A stretch of 64,000 nt of DNA from Prochlorococcus marinus str. MIT 9314 (GCF_000760035.1 NZ_JNAO01000004.1:81317-145316); one strand, 5' to 3'. Shown: positions 23,493-30,965, counted from the stretch's first letter. The notes: generated by a model from the letters alone, not told the origin. Made by a program: numbers and translations.

Positions 23493-24260
23493 CTAATTTG
23501 CTACAGTTTTAGACCAGTCTTCTTCTCCATATATTTTTGTCAGTATTGTCTCTGATAAGCCACTTGGCTTGCCATCGTAAACAATTTCTCCAGCTTTTAA
23601 ACCTATTATTCTTTCTGCAAAATTCTGAGCAAGAAAAACATCATGAATATTTATAATCGCAGCAAGATTTCTTTCCTTACATAACTCGCATATTAATCGC
23701 ATAATTTGCCTGGAATTTTTGGGATCTAAACTAGCTGTAGGTTCATCTACTAAAAGTAATATTGGATTTTGTATCAAAGCTCTAGCAATTCCTACTCTTT
23801 GCCTCTGCCCTCCTGACAATTCATCGGCTCTTTTATCAAGCATATGCTCTAGTCCAATTCTTTGAAGCAGACGGAATGCTTCTTCAATATCTTTTTGAGG
23901 AAATTTCCTGAAAAAACTATTCCAAAATCCTACGTAACCTAATCTGCCGGAAAGGACATTTTCCATTACACTTAATCTTTCTACCAAAGCAAATTCCTGG
24001 AAAATCATTCCAATTTGTCTTCTTATTTTTCTTAATTTAGATTTATTTAAAGAAATAATGTCATTTTTTTCATTAGCGAAATAAACTTTCCCTGAAGTGG
24101 GCTCAACTAATCTATTTATTGTTCTAATAAAAGTACTTTTACCAGCACCTGAAGGACCGATAAGAGCAACTACTTGCCCATTAGGAATTTCTAGGTTTAT
24201 TCCTTTAAGCGCCTCTTCTCCATTTGGATAAACCTTTTTGAGGTTTATTGTTTTAAGCAT
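23493..24260 (-). CDS. phnC: Phosphonate/phosphite-type ABC transporter ATP-binding protein
   Basis: The 255-residue ATPase has Walker A (GPSGAGKST near residues 34-42), signature [15 protein letters not shown] and Walker B ([13 protein letters not shown]), with the switch histidine in NIHDVF. PhnC-type features include the [20 protein letters not shown] stretch. It lies 31 bases after the binding-protein gene. It couples ATP hydrolysis to import through the two permeases. Confidence 0.93.
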   Translation of the reverse strand: MLKTINLKKVYPNGEEALKGINLEIPNGQVVALIGPSGAGKSTFIRTINRLVEPTSGKVYFANEKNDIISLNKSKLRKIRRQIGMIFQEFALVERLSVMENVLSGRLGYVGFWNSFFRKFPQKDIEEAFRLLQRIGLEHMLDKRADELSGGQRQRVGIARALIQNPILLLVDEPTASLDPKNSRQIMRLICELCKERNLAAIINIHDVFLAQNFAERIIGLKAGEIVYDGKPSGLSETILTKIYGEEDWSKTVAN

Positions 24261-24291
24261 TAAGTCTGATTTTATTTATGATTAATAATTT

Positions 24292-25290
24292 TTATTTGCA
24301 ATCATAAACAACACCATTAGCCTTATCTATTTTTCTAATAACATCCCAATCGTGCTTGTGACTTATTGAAATGAATCTATCAGCCTTTTTAAATTCTTTA
24401 TCTAATGTTGAATTATCCCAGTTATAGGTGTAAAAAGCTTGCTTTACTTTTGCAACTACAGCTGGATGTAGATTATGAGCATGAGCATAACCTGTCGTTG
24501 GGAAGGTTTGGGATTTATAAATAGTTCTTATTTTAGAAGAATCAACAACACCTCTTGCATCCATTCTTGTAAGAACTGAGTTAGCAATTGGTGCTACTTC
24601 ATAATCTTTGTTTGCAACACCCATTATTGAATTTTGATGCTTGCCAGAAAAGACTGGGGTGAAATCTTTATTTGCCTCAAGACCAAATTCTCCTTTAAGA
24701 ATGGCCGATGGTGCTTTAAATCCTGAATTAGATGTCTTAGATGTAAATGTAACTTTTTTACCTTTTAAATCTGCAGGAGAATTAATTGGACTATCAGAAG
24801 GAACAATAATTTCCATTTCATAACCGTAAGATAAATCTTTTTTAGCCATCATTCCAAATGGAACTGCTCCTGCACATGCTGCTGCCACTGTATTGCTTCC
24901 AGTATTAATTCCTGCTACATGAAGACGTCCAGATCTCATTGCCTCAACTTGAGCAGCATAAGATTGAACTGGTAAGAAAGTGACTTTTTTACCAGTCACC
25001 TTAGACATATGTATTACAAAATCTTCCCAAACTTTTGCATAAACGGAGGGGTCTTCAACAGGTGTATATGAGAACACAATGGTTTCAGGATCTATCCATT
25101 CATCTTCGGAAAGGGGTAGATCTGCGAGAAAATCTCCATCTCGATCACAATATTTGCTGTCAACAGTATTATTTGGATTGCAATCAGATAAATCTAAATC
25201 TCCAATTAAATCACTTGATTTGTTTCCACAACTTGAAATACTTGTACTAATTATTGATAGACCTAAGACTATCTTTAATAAATTTTTCAT
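24292..25290 (-). CDS. phnD: PhnD-type phosphonate/phosphite-binding lipoprotein
   Basis: The 332-residue protein has a lipoprotein signal (MKNLLKIVLGLSIISTSISS then C21), so it is anchored in the periplasm. The PhnD pattern is clear: LPVQSYAAQVEAMRSGRLHV, then FTSKTSNSGFKAPSAILKGE and FSGKHQNSIMGVANKDYEVA, where the S/T and H residues line the ligand pocket. It is far from the other PhnD at 40.6 kb. Ligand choice (phosphite, methylphosphonate or other) cannot be read from sequence. No phosphonate or phosphite oxidase gene is nearby. Confidence 0.9.
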   Translation of the reverse strand: MKNLLKIVLGLSIISTSISSCGNKSSDLIGDLDLSDCNPNNTVDSKYCDRDGDFLADLPLSEDEWIDPETIVFSYTPVEDPSVYAKVWEDFVIHMSKVTGKKVTFLPVQSYAAQVEAMRSGRLHVAGINTGSNTVAAACAGAVPFGMMAKKDLSYGYEMEIIVPSDSPINSPADLKGKKVTFTSKTSNSGFKAPSAILKGEFGLEANKDFTPVFSGKHQNSIMGVANKDYEVAPIANSVLTRMDARGVVDSSKIRTIYKSQTFPTTGYAHAHNLHPAVVAKVKQAFYTYNWDNSTLDKEFKKADRFISISHKHDWDVIRKIDKANGVVYDCK

Positions 25291-25482
25291 TAGTGTTGAA
25301 TTTATTCTTCATATTTAACTTGCTCTAAAGAGATTAACTTTTTCCCAAAAAGAGTTTAAATTCTGATTAATTGTTTTATTTTGAGTTAGTCAATTTTTAA
25401 TCAGATTTATTAGGGAATTAAATAATTTTTAATTTATTTTTAACTTTATAAATTTAGGTTGAAAGCATTTTAAGAAATAAAT

Positions 25483-26019
25483 ATGATAATTCCTGAAAAG
25501 CAAAATATAGAATTTAAAGAAAATACAATTCTAGAAGTCAAATCAGGAATATTAATAATGCAATCAAAAATCAAGAATAAGAAAAATATTGTTGGGATAA
25601 TAAATGAAAATGTTGTAATAAATTTGGAATTATGTAACTACGAAAATATTCAATTAATTGCGTTGACAAATTGCGAAATTAAAACAATTAAAAGAGGGCT
25701 ATTTTTTTCATCTACAGACTTAATAACAAAAAGTCTAAAAAGAATTGATCAATTGGAAAAACTTTTATTAATAAGTAATATAAAAAAATCAGAAGAAAAA
25801 CTAAAAGAATTTCTTTTATACTTATCTTCAATTATTGGCTTAAAAAAAGATAAACATATTTATCTAAATTTAAAAGAATTTAATTTTACCCATAAAATTA
25901 TTGGTAAGTCAATTTCTTCAACAAGAGTAACCGTAACAAGAAATTTAAAAATACTAGAAAAAAAAGGTTGGCTCAAATTTGAAAAAAAAGGTATTTTAAT
26001 TCCGTTTAAAGATAATTAA
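25483..26019 (+). CDS. CRP/FNR-family transcriptional regulator (degenerate sensor domain)
   Basis: The 178-residue protein has a C-terminal winged helix-turn-helix (FTHKIIGKSISSTRVTVTRN, then LKILEKKGWLKFEKKG) of the CRP family. The N-terminal part is a shortened beta-roll without the phosphate-binding cassette for cyclic nucleotides. It is divergent from phnD across a 192-base gap, so it is the obvious candidate regulator of the transporter. CRP-like factors regulate phosphorus genes in Prochlorococcus. Whether this one does is inference. Confidence 0.8.
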   Translation: MIIPEKQNIEFKENTILEVKSGILIMQSKIKNKKNIVGIINENVVINLELCNYENIQLIALTNCEIKTIKRGLFFSSTDLITKSLKRIDQLEKLLLISNIKKSEEKLKEFLLYLSSIIGLKKDKHIYLNLKEFNFTHKIIGKSISSTRVTVTRNLKILEKKGWLKFEKKGILIPFKDN

Positions 26020-26071
26020 CCAAGCCTTAATAAAATAGATTTATTTTATATATACAAACAATATCTTTATT

Positions 26072-26377
26072 ATGTCTTGCTCTATAACATCTGTTTTTAC
26101 TTTTAGAATTGAAAGCACTTTCGATGAATGGGCAGCAATATTTGATAGTGCAGAAGCAGATAAAAGGCATTCAGAATTTGATATTAAGCCACTTTTTAGA
26201 GGAGTAAGTAAGAAAGATCCTCAAAAAGTTATTGTTATTCATCAAGCTCCAGAAGGTAATGTTCAAAAGTTTGTAGAAGCTAATGGTGACTGGATGGCAA
26301 CTCATAGAGTTGACTTATCAACAATGGAAGAATCATCTTGGACTTTTTCAGCAACAACGGAGAATTGTTGTGATTAA
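26072..26377 (+). CDS. DUF3764-like small protein
   Basis: The 101-residue protein has VFTFRIESTFDEWAAIFDSA, then LFRGVSKKDPQKVIVIHQAP and FVEANGDWMATHRVDLS. The same order occurs in the DUF3764 protein at 28205 (FEEYEAHM, IGKSLEDPKRATVMFQGP). Two cysteines close the tail (ENCCD). It is probably a dimeric ferredoxin-like fold of unknown function. The lipoprotein gene starts four bases after its stop. Confidence 0.7.
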   Translation: MSCSITSVFTFRIESTFDEWAAIFDSAEADKRHSEFDIKPLFRGVSKKDPQKVIVIHQAPEGNVQKFVEANGDWMATHRVDLSTMEESSWTFSATTENCCD

Positions 26378-26380
26378 CAA

Positions 26381-26629
26381 ATGAAAAGACTACTATTCCC
26401 ACTACTAGCTCTCTCAACTATTATCCTTGCGAGTTGTACTAGTAACCCAAACAAAATAGGTACTCAAAAGGTTTCTGAAACCCAAAAGCAGAGAGAAGTC
26501 TGTCTAGATTGGTATGGCTACAGAATTGATACCAATAAAGCAATTAATGATTTAAATCTAAAAATTGAAACCGAATCAGAATTAATGGCTTACTGCGATT
26601 TCTTCAAGAATGTAGCTGATACAAAATAG
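26381..26629 (+). CDS. Small lipoprotein
   Basis: The 82-residue protein has a classic lipoprotein signal (MKRLLFPLLALSTIILASC, lipobox LASC), so it should be membrane-anchored. The mature part has two cysteines (REVCLDWYGYRID and AYCDFFKN) and is otherwise polar. It is three bases after the DUF3764-like gene's stop, so the two are one transcript. Function unknown. Confidence 0.7.
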   Translation: MKRLLFPLLALSTIILASCTSNPNKIGTQKVSETQKQREVCLDWYGYRIDTNKAINDLNLKIETESELMAYCDFFKNVADTK

Positions 26630-26693
26630 ATTTTTACAAAAGAATTTATAATCGATTACTCAATAAATATCATTAATCACAAACCATCGTAGA

Positions 26694-26846
26694 TTAAGTA
26701 GCATCAGATATATTGTTATTCGTATCTTCAATCTTTTCAATCTCTTTAATCATTTCCTCTAGCCATAAAGTATTATCTTCTGATCTCTTTTTAAAATAAG
26801 AAATCTTAGGTTGATTGATTTCTAATGTCTCATAATCTCCACTCAT
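26694..26846 (-). CDS. 50-residue acidic protein
   Basis: ATG at 26844-26846, TAA at 26694-26696. It starts MSGDYETLEINQPKISYFKK and has an acidic helix WLEEMIKEIEKIEDT. It is soluble and of no recognised family. It stands alone between two small genes. Confidence 0.5.
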   Translation of the reverse strand: MSGDYETLEINQPKISYFKKRSEDNTLWLEEMIKEIEKIEDTNNNISDAT

Positions 26847-27000
26847 AAAATTTTCCTAAATTTATAACCACTTAAATTTTAGTTAGTTTATTTATTAGTT
26901 TTACTAAGGGGAAAATAAGAAAAAATTAATTTATGGTTAATATGAACTAAGACAAATTAAATATTATTTATAAAAATATCGGCACTTAATTTACCTAATG

Positions 27001-27234
27001 CTAACCACCAGTACAGAAACGAACCGCATCAGCTGTTGGCGAACCAGTCGCTTTCATTTCTTCAACACATTCATTAAAGAACTTTGATTCTTTTTTTAAT
27101 GAGCAAAAGCTTAGTGCAATAGCTACTAAGGCAACAGCTGATACAACTGCTGATCCTAGTTGTATCACTCCGTAAGCAAGCATAGCTTTATTCTTTTTAA
27201 AATCTTTTTTTGTATCTTTCTTTTTATCAGACAT
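27001..27234 (-). CDS. Small membrane protein with C-terminal cysteines (paralogue of 9916-10152)
   Basis: I start at ATG 27232-27234 because the product then aligns end to end with the gene at 9916: MSDKKKDTKKD, AYGVIQLGSAVVSAVALVAI, FCSLKKESKFFNECVEEM and AVRFCTGG. A longer frame to 27285 is open but unmatched. All three cysteines are conserved between the two. Function unknown. One copy is inside the island and the other 17 kb away. Confidence 0.7.
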   Translation of the reverse strand: MSDKKKDTKKDFKKNKAMLAYGVIQLGSAVVSAVALVAIALSFCSLKKESKFFNECVEEMKATGSPTADAVRFCTGG

Positions 27235-27524
27235 TTTTTTTGAAATTCTTAGCTTATTATATTCAACTAAATAACTAGACTCCACATAAAGAAAAGGTGC
27301 GTTATAAAGTTAAATGTATATTGTTAATCCCATAACCAAATTCTGAAGAGGAAAAGCTCAAACTAAAGAGTAGAAAAAGTGATGAGAAAATTAATTAAAA
27401 ATTTATTTGAAATTAATTATTTTGTGATTGGTTTTTGAAAATAATTTAATTTCTTAAAGATAACGTTTTCTTAAATTATTTTTAAATTTCATATGACATT
27501 AATATAGATAATTGAATAATCTTA

Positions 27525-27926
27525 ATGCATATTGATGATGCAGTGTTTTTAGAGGATTTATGCCCTAAGCTCAAATTAAGATTCTGGCGAAAGTCTATTC
27601 ATACATTTACGAGCAAAAGATGCATATATTGCGGAAAACCTTCAGAATCAATTGATCATATATTGCCACGAAGTAAAGGAGGTTTAAACTTAACAGAAAA
27701 TTGCGTTCCAGCTTGTCTTTCATGCAATGGAAACAAATCAGACGAGAATGTTTTTTCTTGGTACAGAAAGAAAAATTTTTATGACCCTCGAAGAGCAATG
27801 GCTATTAGAGCATGGTTAGAGGGAGATTTAAGATTATCTATAAGATTATTAGAATGGGCTAATAAAGAAATTAAGGAAAATAAAGAAAATTTTGAACAAG
27901 AAGAATTAAATCTAGATGCTGCTTAA
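27525..27926 (+). CDS. HNH endonuclease family protein
   Basis: The 133-residue product has an HNH core: CIYCGKPSESIDHILPRSKG, then LTENCVPACLSCNGNKSDEN. Two CxxC knuckles for zinc frame the DH and N residues of the nuclease motif. The C-terminal ~50 residues (RAMAIRAWLEGDLRLSIRLL) are helical. HNH proteins are common in mobile elements. A role as nuclease of the island or as host repair or defence enzyme cannot be separated. Confidence 0.85.
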   Translation: MHIDDAVFLEDLCPKLKLRFWRKSIHTFTSKRCIYCGKPSESIDHILPRSKGGLNLTENCVPACLSCNGNKSDENVFSWYRKKNFYDPRRAMAIRAWLEGDLRLSIRLLEWANKEIKENKENFEQEELNLDAA

Positions 27927-27946
27927 CTAGAAAATTTGAGGGAAAT

Positions 27947-28162
27947 TTGAGGGGACGCTTATTAAAAACAATACTTTTGTTAGGTTCAATTTTTGTTGTT
28001 TTTATTTGTTTTAATCCAATTTCAAGAATTTATATTGCTGATTATTTAGAAAAGATATCCTTATTTTTATTTAAAACAGTAAGTGAAGAAGATTTAAATA
28101 AGTGGTATGAGAAAAGAGATAAGTATGAATTACTTGAGAAATTAGGAGGAACTTCTTATTGA
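27947..28162 (+). CDS. Small membrane protein (paralogue of 17854-18060)
   Basis: It starts at TTG 27947 (MRGRLLKTILLLGSIFVVFI), 18 bases after the HNH stop. The second segment (YLEKISLFLFKTVSEEDLNK) and the end ...GTSY follow the plan of the protein at 17854. The stop lies inside the next repeat element. Confidence 0.6.
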   Translation: MRGRLLKTILLLGSIFVVFICFNPISRIYIADYLEKISLFLFKTVSEEDLNKWYEKRDKYELLEKLGGTSY

Positions 28163-28200
28163 TTGACAGTCGATCTACAATAAGTAGCAATTAGCTTCTT
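28159..28200 (+). repeat. Repeat element, copy 3
   Basis: TTGATTGACAGTCGATCTAC, then AAGTAGC-AATTA-GCTTCTT, a hairpin with one mismatch followed by a T tract ending four bases before the ATG at 28205. The stem bases differ from copy 4 but stay largely paired. Confidence 0.7.
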
Positions 28201-28204
28201 TTTT

Positions 28205-28489
28205 ATGTCAATTGAAACAACTGTTTTAGATTTCAAATTAAGCAATACTTTTGAGGAATATGAGGCTCACATGACCGCTCCTGAACAACAAGCCATGTTT
28301 AAAGAGATGGGAGTAAAAACCTTTTATATTGGCAAATCGTTAGAAGACCCAAAGAGAGCAACCGTTATGTTTCAAGGACCAGTAAATACTTGTTACGACA
28401 TCTTTATTAACCCAGAAACCAAACCAATAGTTGAAGCATCTGGTCATATTTATGAAGGAACAATAATTAACCGCTGGATTTCTGAATAA
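28205..28489 (+). CDS. DUF3764 family protein
   Basis: The 94-residue protein has LDFKLSNTFEEYEAHMTAPE, then FYIGKSLEDPKRATVMFQGP and ASGHIYEGTIINRWI. This is the plan of DUF3764, a family largely restricted to marine picocyanobacteria, with no known role. It sits immediately downstream of a repeat element and is followed by another one. Confidence 0.75.
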   Translation: MSIETTVLDFKLSNTFEEYEAHMTAPEQQAMFKEMGVKTFYIGKSLEDPKRATVMFQGPVNTCYDIFINPETKPIVEASGHIYEGTIINRWISE

Positions 28490-28529
28490 TTTTGAAATGC
28501 TTACTAACTTGCACCTCCAAAAATTAGAA

Positions 28530-28570
28530 ATTGACAGTCGATCTAAAATAAGGGGCAATTAGCTCCTTTT
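28530..28570 (+). repeat. Repeat element, copy 4
   Basis: ATTGACAGTCGATCTAAAAT, then AAGGGGC-AATTA-GCTCCTT, a complete hairpin (one G-T pair) followed by TTTTCTTTTG where the last TTG is the start codon at 28575. This is the best-formed copy. Confidence 0.7.
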
Positions 28571-28574
28571 TCTT

Positions 28575-29102
28575 TTGAAGAGATTTGTTTTATTACCCTT
28601 ATCATTGATTTTACTGACTAGTTGTTCCGCCGTAGATAATTATAAAAGCGAGTTAAAAGAGGAATTAAAAACCGAATTAAAATCTGAAATCACAGCTACT
28701 TTAAAAGAAGAATTTGATAAAAATAATAAATACGAGATACAAATTATAGATGATACTTTACTGGGTATAAGTAATTTTGAAACAGAACAACCTAGCTATG
28801 GAGGTTGCAGAGTTGAAGGGGATTTTAAATTTAATATAAAAGTACCTGACAATTTTACTGGTGATATTTCAGATACAGAAGCAACTTACCTAATTAAAGG
28901 AAAAGAAAAAATTTATTCTTATTTTGAGACATTCATTGATGGTAAATCTCTTAATGGTACAAATTTATATGAATACGAAGAAAATCGACTTTCTACAGAT
29001 GGACAATTAATATGTTCAATAAATTCTTCTGATGATATTAAATTAAAGTCTTTTAGTAAAAAAATTATGTTATTCCCTGCGATCAAGCCACTAGTAAAAT
29101 GA
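28575..29102 (+). CDS. Lipoprotein with coiled N-terminal stalk
   Basis: The 175-residue lipoprotein starts at TTG 28575 (MKRFVLLPLSLILLTSC, lipobox LTSC). A repetitive charged helix (KSELKEELKTELKSEITATL) forms a probable stalk, followed by a beta-rich domain with two cysteines (GGCRVEGD, QLICSIN). No family recognised. The ATG of the remnant at 29099 overlaps its stop. Confidence 0.65.
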   Translation: MKRFVLLPLSLILLTSCSAVDNYKSELKEELKTELKSEITATLKEEFDKNNKYEIQIIDDTLLGISNFETEQPSYGGCRVEGDFKFNIKVPDNFTGDISDTEATYLIKGKEKIYSYFETFIDGKSLNGTNLYEYEENRLSTDGQLICSINSSDDIKLKSFSKKIMLFPAIKPLVK

Positions 29103-29137
29103 AACGCTTACTACTTCTACTAATTTTTAAATACTAA
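29099..29137 (+). pseudogene. Truncated lipoprotein-type gene start (second copy)
   Basis: The frame MKRLLLLLIFKY has 12 codons. Its first 18 bases (ATGAAACGCTTACTACTT) are identical to those at 21347. The signal peptide is cut off by a stop, and 390 bases of non-coding DNA follow. It probably marks a deleted lipoprotein gene. Confidence 0.4.
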
Positions 29138-29204
29138 AATTGATTCTAAAAAAATGGTACAAATTTTTTAACCCGCATATCGCTACAGAATGGATTCAGA
29201 TTAA

Positions 29205-29254
29205 CCCCCTAAGGGGTCTAGAAGCTCCTAAAAGGAGCCTTAGCCATAAGATGA
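29205..29254. repeat. Tandem small hairpins near the right end of the island
   Basis: CCCCTAAGGGG (29205-29215) is followed by AGCTCCTAAAAGGAGCC (from 29222). Each is a short perfect or near-perfect hairpin. There is no long T tract. The stretch 29138-29525 otherwise carries only the iteron-like repeats. No gene is supported. Confidence 0.45.
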
Positions 29255-29330
29255 TATATATCAATTTGATATGCAGTCCCTTAAGTCAAGCTATAAAGTT
29301 TGCTATGACTCTATTTATAGATATTAGAGT

Positions 29331-29513
29331 GGTCCTGCATAATTATCTTTTTAATAAAGGAAAAGCCGGTATTCGAGTCTTTTTATATCCTAATTAATAA
29401 ATTATTTATTTATCTAGCGATCTGTTGCCTCAGTTATAACTTAGTTTTGTGAGCGATTGCTAATATGGTCCTGCAATTGGTACTGCAATTTGGTCCTGCA
29501 CTGTGGTCCTGCA
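29331..29513. repeat. GGTCCTGCA iteron-like repeats, right end
   Basis: GGTCCTGCA starts at 29331, 29467, 29492 and 29505, with a one-base variant (GGTACTGCA) at 29479. The last four are spaced 12-13 bases apart and end 12 bases before the right attachment repeat. The same unit at 19782 and 19795 lies beside the left repeat. All six point the same way. Confidence 0.65.
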
Positions 29514-29525
29514 CCCCTAATTATG

Positions 29526-29623
29526 AAAAATAAAATACCTACCAAAAGCCTGTAATAACAAGCAGTTTGATAGGTAACACCGGATCCCCGTCAGTTCTCT
29601 GCTGCATCGACCTGGAAAAGCCA
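29526..29623. repeat. Right attachment-site-like repeat, inside the 6S RNA gene end
   Basis: This is the 98-bp direct-repeat partner of 19629-19726. It covers the 6S RNA 3' end (29579-29623) and the terminator hairpin (29531-29578). Because this copy stays joined to the full RNA gene, integration would have left ssrS functional. Confidence 0.8.
29531..29578 (-). terminator. Terminator of the 6S RNA gene
   Basis: On the minus strand, ACCTATCAAA pairs with TTTTGGTAGGT across a partly paired loop and is followed by TTTTATTTTT. It lies directly after the RNA's 3' end. Confidence 0.65.
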
Positions 29624-29757
29624 GAAGAGGATTCAAAGTGGGCTTTCGTTTCCGATTACAAGATCGGTTTACTACCGCATCACGACAGTCTCCTCAAGTC
29701 GAAAGAGAGTCAGATCAGAGCACATAAAGAAGAACTTAACCAAAGATCCAGTAATCT
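29579..29757 (-). ncRNA. ssrS: 6S RNA (regulator of RNA polymerase)
   Basis: The region is less AT-rich than its surroundings, strongly structured, and immediately downstream of purK on the same strand, the conserved location of 6S RNA in cyanobacteria. The two ends pair: GGATC and AGTTCT near the 5' end (29749-29730) with AGAACT and GGATCC near the 3' end (29600-29582). That leaves a long imperfect stem with a central open region, as in 6S RNA. 6S RNA mimics an open promoter and sequesters polymerase. The ends are estimates to within about ten bases. I rejected SRP RNA because its tetraloop motif is absent. Confidence 0.8.
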
Positions 29758-29774
29758 AACTCTAACTTATTTTT

Positions 29775-30965
29775 TTATGCATTTGGAGATGGCCAAATGT
29801 CTCTTACCATAGTTAACAAAATTTGAGCTTCATCATATCTTTCTAAATGCGTTTTACCATTTAATAAAAATGTGATGTGAGCCATTTTTCTTCCCAGAAT
29901 TTCGCGAGATTTTCCATAACAATGAATATTAGAACCCTCAATTTCAGATAACATTTTAATTCTGGTTTCCATTGAGATTGGGAAATTCTTTTTTAACCCC
30001 AGTAGATTTATCATAATTGCACCTTCACAGTTCATTTTAATTTCAGGTGACATTATCCCAGAAGAAATGCAAACATATTGATCAAACTGACTTGAAGTGC
30101 AAGCTTCAATAGAGAAATGAGCTGAGTTATGTGTTCTAGGAGCTATTTCATTAATTAAAAGACCATTATCTCCATAGAAGAATTCAATAGCTAAAACTCC
30201 AACGTAATTAAGTTCATTAACTATTGAAGAGAAAATATTTATTGCAAATAAGTTCAAATCATATTCATTTGTTCCAGGTGCAAGAACCCAATCACAAACA
30301 TGGTTTGATTGAAATGTCTCAACTATTGGGAAGAATCTTATCTTACCGGACCTATCTCTCGAACCAACGAGAGCTAGTTCTTTTTCATACTTTATCCATT
30401 CTTCTATTAACCATTCATCAGAATTATTCTCTGTTAAAAAAGAATCTAAATCTTCTTTTGTCTTTATTTTTCTGTTCCCCTTACCGTCATATCCACCTTT
30501 ATTTGATTTTGCCATTAGAGGAAAATTCCAATTATTGATTTCCTCATCCGAGAGATTTTTAAAATCTTCAATGCTTATCCATTTTGGACAGGGAATATTC
30601 ATTCTATCTATTAATTTTTTTTGAGAAAACCTATCTACTAATGGCTTAATTGCATCAAGGCTTGGGACAAAAATATCTTTATTGTCAATTAAATTTAATT
30701 TATCAATCTTTATCCATTCATTTTCAAAAATTATTTTTTCACACTCATTAACTAATGATTTATTACCTCTTATCTTTAAAGGATCAGCTTCTATGACATG
30801 ATCTGCTTTTGAACCAGCAGGATCATCACAAGATTTTGTTTGCACACATACTTCTAAATTTCTTTTTTTTGCTGCCTCGGTTAACATCAAAGCCAATTGA
30901 CCACCTCCAATTATTCCCAGGGAATATTTTTTCTTAAGATCGTTTATATTTTTTTTAAAACTCAT
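29775..30965 (-). CDS. purK: 5-(carboxyamino)imidazole ribonucleotide synthase PurK
   Basis: The 396-residue ATP-grasp enzyme of purine biosynthesis converts AIR plus bicarbonate and ATP to N5-CAIR. The N-terminal PurK signature is present (LGIIGGGQLALMLTEAAKKR), followed by the ATP-grasp lysine/glycine loop (KSNKGGYDGKGN near residue 153) and the metal-binding EFFYGDNGLLINEIAPRTHN. Length is usual. It is followed by 6S RNA, as in other cyanobacteria, and is divergent from aroB. Confidence 0.95.
   Translation of the reverse strand: MSFKKNINDLKKKYSLGIIGGGQLALMLTEAAKKRNLEVCVQTKSCDDPAGSKADHVIEADPLKIRGNKSLVNECEKIIFENEWIKIDKLNLIDNKDIFVPSLDAIKPLVDRFSQKKLIDRMNIPCPKWISIEDFKNLSDEEINNWNFPLMAKSNKGGYDGKGNRKIKTKEDLDSFLTENNSDEWLIEEWIKYEKELALVGSRDRSGKIRFFPIVETFQSNHVCDWVLAPGTNEYDLNLFAINIFSSIVNELNYVGVLAIEFFYGDNGLLINEIAPRTHNSAHFSIEACTSSQFDQYVCISSGIMSPEIKMNCEGAIMINLLGLKKNFPISMETRIKMLSEIEGSNIHCYGKSREILGRKMAHITFLLNGKTHLERYDEAQILLTMVRDIWPSPNA

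Larger units (their letters stand above)
19629..29623. mobile_element. ~10-kb genomic island integrated at the 3' end of the 6S RNA gene
   Basis: The island is bounded by 98-bp direct repeats (19629-19726 and 29526-29623), including an identical run of 36 bases. The right repeat is the 3' end plus terminator of ssrS, and the left one is a displaced copy. Inside are an integrase remnant, iteron-like repeats at both ends, several copies of a small repeat, a phosphonate-type transporter, a CRP-like regulator and many short genes. This matches the small integrative elements (tycheposon-like) known from Prochlorococcus, which usually target tRNA genes. Confidence 0.8.

Noticed and set aside
29140..29397. 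85-codon frame starting at TTG near the right end of the island
   Set aside because: It runs through two hairpins and an iteron-like repeat, has no ribosome site, and its product looks random.
29579..29757. SRP (4.5S) RNA as identity of the structured RNA next to purK
   Set aside because: It has CAGGTC and GCAGCAGAGAAC but lacks the GGAA tetraloop region. Position after purK and the pairing of the ends fit 6S RNA.
29567..29812. Plus-strand frame of 81 codons across the 6S RNA region
   Set aside because: It is antisense to a structured RNA gene and the end of purK. The product shows no domain.
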